Source: JAFIFT01 sp020051095 (GTDB lineage: Bacteria; Pseudomonadota; Gammaproteobacteria; Legionellales; Legionellaceae). Taken from it: 64,000 nt of DNA. The stretch covers positions 124,001 to 188,000 of the forward strand of contig NZ_CAXMZT010000001.1 in NCBI RefSeq assembly GCF_964199965.1, in the 5' to 3' direction. The notes under the pieces are model-generated. The model saw nothing but the letters and a program-made list of their open reading frames with translations, did not search any database and was not told the origin of the DNA. Shown one piece after another: positions 8,332 through 17,015 of this stretch (its first letter is position 1; every line of letters starts with the position of its first letter). The translations under genes were made by a program, and so were the position numbers.

Positions 8332-9591
8332 ATGAGACGTTTTGTATTGATTTTTTTGTCGTTTTTTCCCTTCATGATTTGGGCGCTCAATCTCGAATTA
8401 ACGCAGGGCGTGAGTTCTGCGATGCCCATCGCGATAGAATCCTTTTCAGGCCTTGACCCGGCATTGATGATGAGTGATATTGTCAAACGGGATTTAGCCA
8501 ATGCCGGCTTGTTTCGAGTGATTTCAGCTTCACCTGCGAAAGGACAATCGATGCCCATCGCTAGTTGGCGACAACTGGGGGCAGATACGGTTTTAACTGG
8601 CGAAGTTAAAAAGCAAGATGATGGTCAATTAATGGTACGTTTCGAATTAATTGATGCTGTCACAAAAGGCAAAATGCTCTTAGCAGAGCAATATCGCATA
8701 AAACCCAGTCAAGGGCGATCGTTTGCGCATTTTATCAGTGACAGAGTGTATCAGAAATTAACTGGGGAAAAGGGAATCTTTTCGACAAAAATTGCTTATG
8801 TTCTCGTCAATCGTAATGCCAGCCGGAATAAATATAAGCTGGAAGTCGCGGACATGGATGGCGAAAACGCGCAAACGCTTTTGCAATCATCCGAGCCGAT
8901 TATGTCGCCTGCTTGGTCTCCCGATGGTAAAAAATTGGCTTATGTTAGTTTTGAGCAAAAAAAATCGCAAGTATATCTGATTGAGTTAGCCTCTGGCCGC
9001 CGAAAATTGATAACAAATTTCCCTGGTATTAACGGTGCACCAGCGTTCTCGCCCGATGGTAATCGTCTAGCTATCGTATTGTCAAAATCCGGAGCGCCAA
9101 AATTATATCAAATCGATTTAAGATCGGGTGATATGACGCAATTGACTACGGGTGTGTCAATTGATACGGAACCAAGCTACTCACGTGATGGACAATCCAT
9201 CATCTTTACCTCAAATCGAGGAGGCAGCCCACAAATTTATCAACTAAATTTGTCGACAAAGCAAATCAGTCGAGTGACATTTTCTGGCCAATACAATGCG
9301 CGAGCTTCCTTTACACCGGATAACAGAAATATCATCATGCTAAGACGACAACAGCATAAATATAATATTGCATTGCAGGGATTAGGTGGTAATGGCAACC
9401 ACACACTCACCAACGCTGAACGTGATGAGTCGCCGACTATTGCACCGAATGGCCGTATGGTTCTCTACGCAACGCAACAAAGAAATCACGGTGTGCTCGC
9501 AATGGTTTCGACCGATGGCCGTATTCGATTAGTGTTGCCCTCTGGTGAAGGGGATGTGCAAGAACCTGCCTGGTCACCCTATTTATCGTAA
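8332..9591 (+). CDS. tolB: Tol-Pal periplasmic beta-propeller protein TolB
   Basis: Signal peptide (FVLIFLSFFPFMIWA), a mixed N-terminal domain, then a six-bladed propeller with repeated SPDG / SRDG / TPDN blade motifs from about residue 195, for example PAWSPDGKKLAYVS and PAFSPDGNRLAIV. It is 419 residues long, as expected. pal does not follow, unlike in most gammaproteobacteria; the next gene is a secreted nuclease. Confidence 0.96.
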   Translation: MRRFVLIFLSFFPFMIWALNLELTQGVSSAMPIAIESFSGLDPALMMSDIVKRDLANAGLFRVISASPAKGQSMPIASWRQLGADTVLTGEVKKQDDGQLMVRFELIDAVTKGKMLLAEQYRIKPSQGRSFAHFISDRVYQKLTGEKGIFSTKIAYVLVNRNASRNKYKLEVADMDGENAQTLLQSSEPIMSPAWSPDGKKLAYVSFEQKKSQVYLIELASGRRKLITNFPGINGAPAFSPDGNRLAIVLSKSGAPKLYQIDLRSGDMTQLTTGVSIDTEPSYSRDGQSIIFTSNRGGSPQIYQLNLSTKQISRVTFSGQYNARASFTPDNRNIIMLRRQQHKYNIALQGLGGNGNHTLTNAERDESPTIAPNGRMVLYATQQRNHGVLAMVSTDGRIRLVLPSGEGDVQEPAWSPYLS

Positions 9592-9609
9592 TTTACTTTG
9601 GGACACACT

Positions 9610-10440
9610 ATGTTTAGGAGCATTGCCTTTTTATTAATCATCTGTTCAACGCAATTGCATGCATGGAACAGTATGGGACATCGTCTCGTTGCACAAATCG
9701 CCATTGACGAGCTTCCTGTTGGATATGTCAAAAAATTATCCCATCTAAATCATGTTTTGGATGCTATCTACCCGCCGAGAAAACTAGTTAATTCAGCGAC
9801 TTGGATGGATGATATCCGGTTTGACGATATCCAATGGTATACCACTTATCACTATGAAGATAAATACTTTTCCGAAGATGGCACACCGTTACCAAAACAA
9901 TGTGGCCAATATGCAAGATGGGCTATAAGCACTGCTGTTCAATCACTAGAAAATCCGCGCACCACTGCGTTGAACAAAGCCATGGCATTAAGAGTCATTC
10001 TCCATGTTATTGGTGATATTCATCAACCCTTGCATTCAATTGCGAAAGTATCGAAGGCTTATCCTCAGGGGGATGCAGGCGGCAATTATTATTCGTTAAC
10101 GAAGAATACGGTTGGGCGATCGTTGCATGAATTTTGGGATAATGGTGCTGGTTATTTGATATCCAATAAACCGGTGAAATACCAAGATATCTTAAAAACA
10201 GCACGCCATATAGAAAAGAAATATCCTTGTCGATCATTGCCAGTTGGCCAAGTTGATGTGAGTCATTGGCTTGATGAATCACGAAAAATTGGTATTGAAA
10301 AAGTTTATGCACCCCTTAAAGGTAGTTCAAAAATACCTGCTCAGTACCAATCTGCCGCTCAAAAAATAAGTCAGTATCAAATTGCGCTAGCGGGTTGTCG
10401 TTTAGCTAAATTATTAAAGCAAACGCATGTAGCTTATTAG
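9610..10440 (+). CDS. Secreted S1/P1-type zinc-dependent nuclease
   Basis: Signal peptide ending at LHA, with the mature protein beginning WNSMGHRLVAQIA. In this family the N-terminal Trp and the first His bind zinc. Further zinc-ligand motifs are visible: ATWMDDIR, YHYEDK, HVIGDIHQPLHSI and HEFWDNGAG. Family members hydrolyse single-stranded nucleic acids and 3'-nucleotides. Likely role: periplasmic or secreted nucleotide scavenging. The ATG at 9610 gives a proper signal peptide, whereas TTG 9598 only adds four residues. It sits 18 bases after tolB, probably in the same transcript. Confidence 0.9.
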   Translation: MFRSIAFLLIICSTQLHAWNSMGHRLVAQIAIDELPVGYVKKLSHLNHVLDAIYPPRKLVNSATWMDDIRFDDIQWYTTYHYEDKYFSEDGTPLPKQCGQYARWAISTAVQSLENPRTTALNKAMALRVILHVIGDIHQPLHSIAKVSKAYPQGDAGGNYYSLTKNTVGRSLHEFWDNGAGYLISNKPVKYQDILKTARHIEKKYPCRSLPVGQVDVSHWLDESRKIGIEKVYAPLKGSSKIPAQYQSAAQKISQYQIALAGCRLAKLLKQTHVAY

Positions 10441-10670
10441 CCCTCTAATTCGCTTTTTCATTTTGCTTTCTACCCAGATAGGGGAGCAGATATTATTTGG
10501 ATGGATGAAAGGTTGCTGAATTGCAGTTATAATTTTGATGTATTGGTCTTTGAGCCAATGCACAAATTGCAATATCTTGGTGCTATCCCTATTCAACTCT
10601 CTTCTTTTTTAATCTAAAATACGCACTTTCTTAATCCAAGGCACCATGCAACATACAAGTGAGAGTAAAA

Positions 10671-11519
10671 ATGAGTCATTCAAAATTTAAAATAGCTTTA
10701 GTGCAAGAAAAATGGCGAGAAAATGCAAATGAACATCAAGATAGTCTAGCTTCTGGTGTTTTTGCTGCTGCCAAGCAAGGCGCTCAGTTAGTATGTCTGC
10801 AGGAGCTAACTTTATCGCCTTATTTTTGTACCCGCTCGGATGTCGATCCAAAGCCTTATCAGGAGGATGTACAAAATGGCCCAACAGCTAGATTTGTAAG
10901 CAGTATTGCCAAAGAAGCTAACATTTGTGTTACTGCATCTCTATTTGAAAAAGCGGGCTATAATACCGCAGTTGCATTTAATAACGAAGGGAAATTAATA
11001 GGGGTCACGCGTAAGCAGCATATACCCAGTGGGGAAAAATACCATGAAGATTTTTATTTTAAACCAGGTGACTCAAATTATCCGATTCACACGGTAGCCG
11101 GACATAAACTCGGGTTACCGACTTGTTATGATCAATGGTTTCCAGAATTATCAAGAATTTATGGCCTAAAAGGGGCCGAAATATTAGTTTACCCAACCGC
11201 AATCGGCGGTGAACCAACCGCCCCTGATTTTGATAGCCAACCCATGTGGGAAAAAGTCATTGTGGCTCAAGGCATTATGGCTAATTCCTTTATGGTTGCC
11301 GTCAATCGAATTGGTTGTGAAGAGGGTCTTGAATTTTATGGCAGCAGCTTTATTAGTTCGCCTTTAGGTCACATTTTAGCCCAAGCACCAAGGAATGAAT
11401 CTGCTGTGCTAGTTGCTGAATTGGATTTTAATGAGCGTGCGCTTTGGGGGCGATTATTTCCCTTTGCTCAACAACGTGAACCTCACACCTACCATGAACT
11501 TGTTAAATCAAGTCTTTAA
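10671..11519 (+). CDS. aguB: N-carbamoylputrescine amidohydrolase
   Basis: Nitrilase-superfamily enzyme converting N-carbamoylputrescine to putrescine, CO2 and ammonia. The catalytic Glu-Lys-Cys triad is visible: Glu in LQELTLSPYF, Lys in RKQHIPSGEKYHEDFYF and Cys in LPTCYDQWFPE. Those surrounding motifs are typical of the AguB branch. The start at ATG 10671 has GAGAG just upstream. First gene of a polyamine group with speA and aguA. Confidence 0.94.
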   Translation: MSHSKFKIALVQEKWRENANEHQDSLASGVFAAAKQGAQLVCLQELTLSPYFCTRSDVDPKPYQEDVQNGPTARFVSSIAKEANICVTASLFEKAGYNTAVAFNNEGKLIGVTRKQHIPSGEKYHEDFYFKPGDSNYPIHTVAGHKLGLPTCYDQWFPELSRIYGLKGAEILVYPTAIGGEPTAPDFDSQPMWEKVIVAQGIMANSFMVAVNRIGCEEGLEFYGSSFISSPLGHILAQAPRNESAVLVAELDFNERALWGRLFPFAQQREPHTYHELVKSSL

Positions 11520-11539
11520 TTTACCGGAGTATCCTTCTA

Positions 11540-13438
11540 ATGCCGCACGATTCCACGCTTAATAATTATTATAACCTTGATAACTGGGGAGAGGGTTATT
11601 TCACCATTAATAATAATGGCAACATTGAAGTTACTAAAAATACGAACGATTCAGGTGTTGAACTCAAAACAATTATCAATGCGGCAAGTCGAGCTGGATT
11701 GCAATTGCCTTTGCTCATCCGATTCACAGATATTTTGCATGATCGTGTTAAAAGAATTTATACCGCTTTTGCAACAGCAATCGAAGAAATTGATTATCGT
11801 GGGACTTACACATTAGTTTACCCAATTAAAGTTAATCAAGAGAATTCTGTTGTGAAGGAGCTTCTCACTGCACCTGGGCATCAGGTAGGTCTTGAGGCAG
11901 GAAGCAAGCCAGAGCTCATGGCTGTGATAGGTTTGTTAGGTCAAAACCCCTCAACCATTATTTGTAATGGTTACAAAGATGCTTGCTATATCAGAATGGC
12001 CTTAATTGCCCAACAAATGGGCCATCAAGTGTATATTGTTATAGAAAAGCAATCTGAGTTGGATATTATCCTTAAAGAATCTATTAAGATGGATGTTCGT
12101 CCTAAAATTGGAATCCGTATCCGGTTGGTAACCAAGGGAGCGGGTAAATGGGAAAATACGGGGGGTGCAAAATCAAAATTTGGTTTAAATGCGGAGCAAG
12201 TTCTGGATATTGTGCAAGTATTAAAACAAGAAGGTTATCTCGACTGTCTTGAGTTTATGCATTGCCATCTTGGTTCTCAGATTGCTAACATTTTGGATAT
12301 ACGGCAGTGCATGCAAGAGGTGGCACGTTATTATATTGAATTAAGAACATTGCATGCCCCCATCAAAACAATCGATGTTGGCGGTGGCCTTGCAGTGGAT
12401 TATGAAGGAACGCATTCAAGCACCGATTGTTCAATGAATTATAGCCTAGAAGAATATGCGACTAATATTTTATTAGCACTACGCAATGTATGTGAAGATA
12501 GTGAACACCCTGAACCTAATATCATTTCTGAGTCGGGCAGGGCGCTTACAGCACATCACGCCTTGATCGCCACGAATATAACCGATGCTGAAATTGTTAA
12601 ACAAAGCCGTGAATTACCTTTGATTGAGCCCGATGACTCCCATGTTCTTCGTGATATCTGGGATACCTATCAAAGTATGTCAGAGTGCACGCCCACTGAA
12701 TTATTTAATTATGCCTTTCATTCACTTAATGAAGCACATTCAATGTTCAAACATGGCGTAATCAAGTTAAAGGAAAAAGCAAAGGTAGAACAATTTTTTA
12801 CCGCGATATGTTTTGAGCTTCAAAGTCGCTTGGATGAAAACAATGCCAGTGACAATGATTTATTGACAAGCATTAATGAGCGATTAGCAACAAAGATTTT
12901 TTGTAATATTTCATTTTTCCAATCGATGCCAGACGCATGGGCTATTGGTCAAATATTCCCCGTGGCTCCTATTTCTCACCTGACAGAGCCCCCTACAATG
13001 CACAGCATTCTTCAAGATTTGACTTGTGATTCAGATGGCACCTTGAAACAATATACAGGTAAGTCCTATTTGAGTTCGACATTAATGTTACCAAACTATG
13101 ACACTAATAACCCCTATCACCTTGCCTTTTTCTTAGTTGGCGCTTATCAAGAAATTCTAGGAAATTTGCATAATCTCTTTGGCGACATCAACTCGCTTGC
13201 TGTCAAACTATTGGGCAATGGGGAGTTTGAAATGAATGATCTGGTAAGCGGAGATACGGTCACCAATGTGCTAAATTTAGCTCATTTCGATACAAAAAAG
13301 CTACTTCAATCGTATGAAAAGCAATTGATTAACACCGAATTATCCGAAGAAACGATTCAACACTATTTGAATGAGCTTCGTAGTATTTTTTCACAATTCA
13401 CTTATCTTGATGCTAACAAAAGCAAAGGAAAATCATGA
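11540..13438 (+). CDS. speA: Biosynthetic arginine decarboxylase (agmatine-forming)
   Basis: PLP-dependent fold III decarboxylase of 632 residues. The PLP lysine is in VYPIKVNQ (about residue 97), with EFMHCHLGSQI, DVGGGLAVDYEG and ESGRALTAHHA. The C-terminal half is the long SpeA-specific region. It makes agmatine from arginine, the first step of the cluster's pathway. The stop overlaps the aguA ATG (ATGA), and a GGAG lies before its own ATG. Confidence 0.95.
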   Translation: MPHDSTLNNYYNLDNWGEGYFTINNNGNIEVTKNTNDSGVELKTIINAASRAGLQLPLLIRFTDILHDRVKRIYTAFATAIEEIDYRGTYTLVYPIKVNQENSVVKELLTAPGHQVGLEAGSKPELMAVIGLLGQNPSTIICNGYKDACYIRMALIAQQMGHQVYIVIEKQSELDIILKESIKMDVRPKIGIRIRLVTKGAGKWENTGGAKSKFGLNAEQVLDIVQVLKQEGYLDCLEFMHCHLGSQIANILDIRQCMQEVARYYIELRTLHAPIKTIDVGGGLAVDYEGTHSSTDCSMNYSLEEYATNILLALRNVCEDSEHPEPNIISESGRALTAHHALIATNITDAEIVKQSRELPLIEPDDSHVLRDIWDTYQSMSECTPTELFNYAFHSLNEAHSMFKHGVIKLKEKAKVEQFFTAICFELQSRLDENNASDNDLLTSINERLATKIFCNISFFQSMPDAWAIGQIFPVAPISHLTEPPTMHSILQDLTCDSDGTLKQYTGKSYLSSTLMLPNYDTNNPYHLAFFLVGAYQEILGNLHNLFGDINSLAVKLLGNGEFEMNDLVSGDTVTNVLNLAHFDTKKLLQSYEKQLINTELSEETIQHYLNELRSIFSQFTYLDANKSKGKS

Positions 13439-14457
13439 CAACGCCTAAGCAAAAAGGGTTTAAAATGCCGCCAGAATGGCACCCTCACAGTGGTTGTTGG
13501 ATGGCATGGCCATGTCACCAGCAAACCTGGGAACAAATCGGCTTAGATAGAGCACGAGTTGCCTATGCTAAAGTTGTGAAAGCGATTTCAAAATATGAGC
13601 CAGTGACGCTACTTGTTAACCCTGGAGATGAGTCTAATGCTTTAAACTTATGCAATCATAGCGCACGCATTATCAGTTTACCCATAAACGACTCCTGGAC
13701 AAGGGATACGGGGCCAACATTTTTACTGAATGGTTCAAGCCAACTGGCAGGCGTTGATTGGATTCACAATGCTTGGGGGAGGAATTACGATAACTATGCC
13801 TTAGATAATCAAATCGCCTCTCACATATTGAGAGAAGTTAACGCTATTCGATTTAAAGCGCCATTGGTGATGGAGGGCGGTTCGTTTCATGTTGATGGCG
13901 AAGGGACTGTTTTAACAACGAAAGAGTGTCTGTTAAATGATAATCGTAACCCACATTTATCAAAGTATGAAATCGAACAATACCTGCAAGATTATCTAAC
14001 TATTGACAAGGTGATCTGGCTTAATAATGGACTTATTGGTGATGAGACCGATGGGCATATTGATGAGATTGCCACATTTATTGCACCTGGTAAGGTATTA
14101 TGCCTTATTACGACCGATAAGCAGGATGAAAATTACAATATACTCCAAGAGAACCTAGCGATATTAAAGTCTTCAACCGATGCTAAGGGGAGGGCGCTCG
14201 AAGTGTTTACCATTGAGCTACCACCTGCAACACAAATCAATGGTGAACGATTGACGCTATCCTATATCAATTTTTATCGTGCAAATAAAGGCATTGTGAT
14301 GCCGTCATTTGGCCATAAAAAATATGACGATGCTGCGTATACACTATTTAAGCACTTATTCCCAAACGAGGGCATTACTCAAATTGACGCCTTAGACGTT
14401 TTTGCAGGAGGTGGCGGTATTCATTGTATTACGCAACAACAACCAAAAGCGCTATAA
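13435..14457 (+). CDS. aguA: Agmatine deiminase
   Basis: Converts agmatine to N-carbamoylputrescine, linking SpeA to AguB. It is 340 residues of the guanidino-group-modifying fold: SWTRDTGPTF near the substrate, MEGGSFHVDGEGT, GDETDGHIDE, and the nucleophilic Cys in FAGGGGIHCITQQQP close to the C-terminus. Its ATG overlaps speA, so the two enzymes should be made in similar amounts. Confidence 0.95.
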   Translation: MTTPKQKGFKMPPEWHPHSGCWMAWPCHQQTWEQIGLDRARVAYAKVVKAISKYEPVTLLVNPGDESNALNLCNHSARIISLPINDSWTRDTGPTFLLNGSSQLAGVDWIHNAWGRNYDNYALDNQIASHILREVNAIRFKAPLVMEGGSFHVDGEGTVLTTKECLLNDNRNPHLSKYEIEQYLQDYLTIDKVIWLNNGLIGDETDGHIDEIATFIAPGKVLCLITTDKQDENYNILQENLAILKSSTDAKGRALEVFTIELPPATQINGERLTLSYINFYRANKGIVMPSFGHKKYDDAAYTLFKHLFPNEGITQIDALDVFAGGGGIHCITQQQPKAL

Positions 14458-14486
14458 AATTCACACAAATTTTATTAGTTATCATG

Positions 14487-14555
14487 GGGTAAGCCAAGTT
14501 ATAATTACTACGGCTCAGGTTTAAATGAGGCGGTATTATTCTGATAGGCTTACCC
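14487..14555. repeat. Inverted repeat in the hss leader region
   Basis: GGGTAAGCC at 14487-14495 is matched exactly by GGCTTACCC at 14547-14555, leaving a 51-base interior. The right arm ends 37 bases before the hss ATG. It could be a widely spaced operator or the closing helix of a leader RNA controlling homospermidine synthesis. No known riboswitch class is recognised. Confidence 0.45.
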
Positions 14556-14592
14556 AAATTAAAATATTCATCTGAGTTAAAAGTGATAAAAA

Positions 14593-15999
14593 ATGATAGG
14601 ACCTATTTCATTTCGGCATAACATTATTCTTGTTGGTTTTGGGTGCATTGGTAAGGCATTGTTACCTTTATTATTTAGACACCTCAACATCAATCCATCA
14701 CAAATTACCGTATTTGATAAATGTCACGATGGAATCGCTTTGACAAATGAATATCAAGTTTTATTGAATGTGGAGAACATTACACCTGAAAATTATTTAT
14801 CAATTCTTGAGCCGTCTATAAAACAAGGTGATTTGTTCATTAATTTGTCTGTTGACATAGCCAGTGCCGCTTTAATTGAATTATGTCAAAAAAAAGGGGC
14901 GCTTTACCTTGATACTTGCACAGAGCCCTGGAAAGGTGAATATAAAGACGCTTCGAAACATCCTGAAATGCGAACAAATTATGCGCTTAGGCAGGGCGTG
15001 CTTAATATTAAAACAACAAAGATCGCACCGACGGCGGTTATTACCCATGGTGCAAACCCAGGGTTAGTTTCTCATTTTGTCAAACAAGCGTTACTGAATA
15101 TGGCCAAAGATAACAACTATTCAGGAAGCATGCCTTCAACTCGCGAAGATTGGGGATATTTAGCTCACTGGCTCGGCATAAAATCAATCCATATTGCTGA
15201 GAGGGACATGCAAACTTCTGCCCGCGTTAAAAAGCCAGGCGAGTTTGTGAATACCTGGTCCGTTGAAGGCTTTATCTCGGAAGGATCGCAACCCGCAGAG
15301 CTTGGTTGGGGAACACACGAAAAGAGTTTACCGGACAATGGCTTTCCATTTTCTTTTGGTACGCAATGCGCAATTTATCTAAAACAACCCGGTGCAGCAA
15401 CAAAAGTGCGAACTTGGACCCCTTCATACGGAGCAAGCCACGGTTTTTTAATTACCCATGCAGAATCAATTTCGATTGCAGATTATTTAACCTTGGAAGA
15501 AGGGGGAAGACTCTTTTATCGCCCCACCGTGCATTATGCGTATGTCCCATGCCCCGATGCGATTTTATCTATCCACGAGTTGGCAGAAAATGAATGGCAT
15601 TCTAATCAAACACAGCGAATTATGTTAGATGAAATTATCGATGGGATGGATGAGCTTGGTGTTTTGTTAATGGGTAATAAAAAAGGTGCGTACTGGTTTG
15701 GATCACAATTGTCAGTTCAGCAAGCACGAGAACTAGCCCCAGGCAATAATGCTACGAGCTTACAGGTGGTAGCAGGTGTTTTAGCAGGTGTTATGTGGGC
15801 AATTGAAAATCCCAATCAAGGCATTGTTGAACCGGAAGATATACAATTTGATTATGCGCTAAAGGTCGCAATACCCTATCTGGGTGAATTAAAAGGGCAT
15901 TACACCGATTGGACACCTTTAAGAAATCGCGAGCATTTGTTTTCAGAGCAAATCGATAATAGCGATCCCTGGCAATTTAAAAATATGTTAGTGGATTGA
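14593..15999 (+). CDS. hss: Homospermidine synthase
   Basis: NAD-dependent enzyme that joins putrescine units to make sym-homospermidine. It is 468 residues long; the N-terminal Rossmann motif is LVGFGCIGKALLPLL, followed by DTCTEPW, THGANPGLVSHFVKQAL and the family stretch WTPSYGASHGFLITHAESIS. It directly follows the putrescine-making genes, so the cluster encodes a full arginine-to-homospermidine route. The ribosome-binding site is weak. A 135-base leader with an inverted repeat separates it from aguA, so it may be regulated separately. Confidence 0.94.
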   Translation: MIGPISFRHNIILVGFGCIGKALLPLLFRHLNINPSQITVFDKCHDGIALTNEYQVLLNVENITPENYLSILEPSIKQGDLFINLSVDIASAALIELCQKKGALYLDTCTEPWKGEYKDASKHPEMRTNYALRQGVLNIKTTKIAPTAVITHGANPGLVSHFVKQALLNMAKDNNYSGSMPSTREDWGYLAHWLGIKSIHIAERDMQTSARVKKPGEFVNTWSVEGFISEGSQPAELGWGTHEKSLPDNGFPFSFGTQCAIYLKQPGAATKVRTWTPSYGASHGFLITHAESISIADYLTLEEGGRLFYRPTVHYAYVPCPDAILSIHELAENEWHSNQTQRIMLDEIIDGMDELGVLLMGNKKGAYWFGSQLSVQQARELAPGNNATSLQVVAGVLAGVMWAIENPNQGIVEPEDIQFDYALKVAIPYLGELKGHYTDWTPLRNREHLFSEQIDNSDPWQFKNMLVD

Positions 16000-16039
16000 A
16001 ATGGAGTACCTCTCGTTTTGCCGGAAACTTTCCTCCTTT

Positions 16040-16092
16040 GCATAGAGTCCTTTAGGTATTTAATACCTGGGTTCATCTAAGGATCTCTATGC
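16040..16092. repeat. Nested stem-loop downstream of hss
   Basis: Outer arms GCATAGAG (16040-16047) and CTCTATGC (16085-16092) pair perfectly and continue imperfectly as TCCTT with AAGGA. Inside is a second hairpin, AGGTATT (16054-16060) with AATACCT (16062-16068). There is no T-run, so it is not a standard terminator. A related segment GGAAA...CCTTTGCAT occurs on both sides (near 16023 and 16107), suggesting a degenerate repeat or structured RNA. Confidence 0.5.
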
Positions 16093-16165
16093 TTTCTCTA
16101 ATCAACGGAAAGTCCTTTGCATTATCTTAAACGACACCATTTATAATTCGTTGGCATGATTGTCG

Positions 16166-16555
16166 TTATGCTGGATAGCAATTCGCAATAAATTCAGTTA
16201 AACCTAAATTTGTCAATCTTACCTTTGCGCCAGATGGAGCAACAATGTGAAGGATATCATTGTTTCGAACAGTGACTTTAATCTCATCACCCAGATTTAA
16301 TTTATTTGAATTAAACGTACTACTACCGTTTAACATTTTTGCAAGAAGCTCATCGCTTTCATCGGTTGATTTGACTTTGCAATTAGCTTCTATTGTAAAG
16401 AAAAAATTGTTAACCAGGTCTTGAGGTTCATTGGGTTTAAACACATAGTCAATGCTGAACCCAAGTGACATTTCATGGGGCTGAGCAGAGCTTGTGACGC
16501 TCGCGGTTATTAAAAGGAAATACATTAGCACTTTGGATATCGATTCTTTTAACAT
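16166..16555 (-). CDS. Small secreted protein of unknown function (paralogue of 34733-35101)
   Basis: 129 residues with a signal peptide (MYFLLITASVTSSAQ) and two cysteines in the mature part, in EANCKVKSTDESD and FIANCYPA, that could form a disulfide. It shares a clear pattern with the gene at 34733-35101: C-x5-D-E-x-D-x-L-x2-KM, a central G-x4-VTV-x2-N and a final TN-x-G...A-x-C. I recognise no named domain. A beta-sandwich periplasmic or secreted protein is plausible. The ATG has GTAGGAGAA upstream, a strong site. Monocistronic. Confidence 0.8.
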   Translation of the reverse strand: MLKESISKVLMYFLLITASVTSSAQPHEMSLGFSIDYVFKPNEPQDLVNNFFFTIEANCKVKSTDESDELLAKMLNGSSTFNSNKLNLGDEIKVTVRNNDILHIVAPSGAKVRLTNLGLTEFIANCYPA

Positions 16556-17015
16556 AATAGATTCTCCTACGGGTTAAAAACGCGTCAAGATACTATTTTT
16601 TTGTCCCTATGGCAATTCAAAAGACAAAAAAGTCTTTGCCAAATCACATTAAATCAATATTGCTTCTGTATTTGTTCATAAAAAAATGAACAGGCAACTT
16701 ATTAAGTATAAAATACTTTATAAGGAATACCTAGTAAATTAATTGAGCACTTAAGATTGTGCATTGTAACAGGCTATTTTCCATTGTACCGGACAAAAAC
16801 TCATATCTAAGACGTGCCCGTGCCCGGTTTTTAATGGGCAGAAATCACTTTTTCCGGTGATCTGCTTCAAGATCAAAGTTTATCTTTTAATTCTTCAAAA
16901 TCGGGCATGGGCACGGGCACGCTCACGGGCTCGTATTAGTTATTTGATTTTTGTCCGGTACAAAGGCTATTTTCGCTATTTTTTGCATAATTAATGATTC
17001 AGAGTAGGTGTCTAT
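16556..17015. other. Gene-free stretch around the fold-back element
   Basis: About 460 bases between two minus-strand genes. The right half is the fold-back element at 16784-16963. The left part (16556-16770) is AT-rich, carries the ribosome-binding site and presumed promoter of the small secreted protein, and shows no further ORF or clear structure. Confidence 0.6.
16784..16963. mobile_element. MITE-like fold-back element, 180 bp
   Basis: Perfect 16-bp terminal inverted repeats: TTGTACCGGACAAAAA at 16784-16799 and its exact complement at 16948-16963. A second inner inverted pair of 13 bp is CGTGCCCGTGCCC at 16813-16825 with GGGCACGGGCACG at 16909-16921. The element is flanked by the direct repeat AGGCTATTTTC (16771-16781 and 16964-16974), with two extra bases CA on the left side. 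It contains no ORF. These are the signs of a non-autonomous transposable element that folds as one long hairpin. The family is not recognised. Confidence 0.7.

Noticed and set aside
10414..10596. 60-codon minus-strand frame after the S1/P1 nuclease gene
   Set aside because: No ribosome-binding site, overlaps the nuclease 3' end and shows no protein-like pattern; treated as intergenic.
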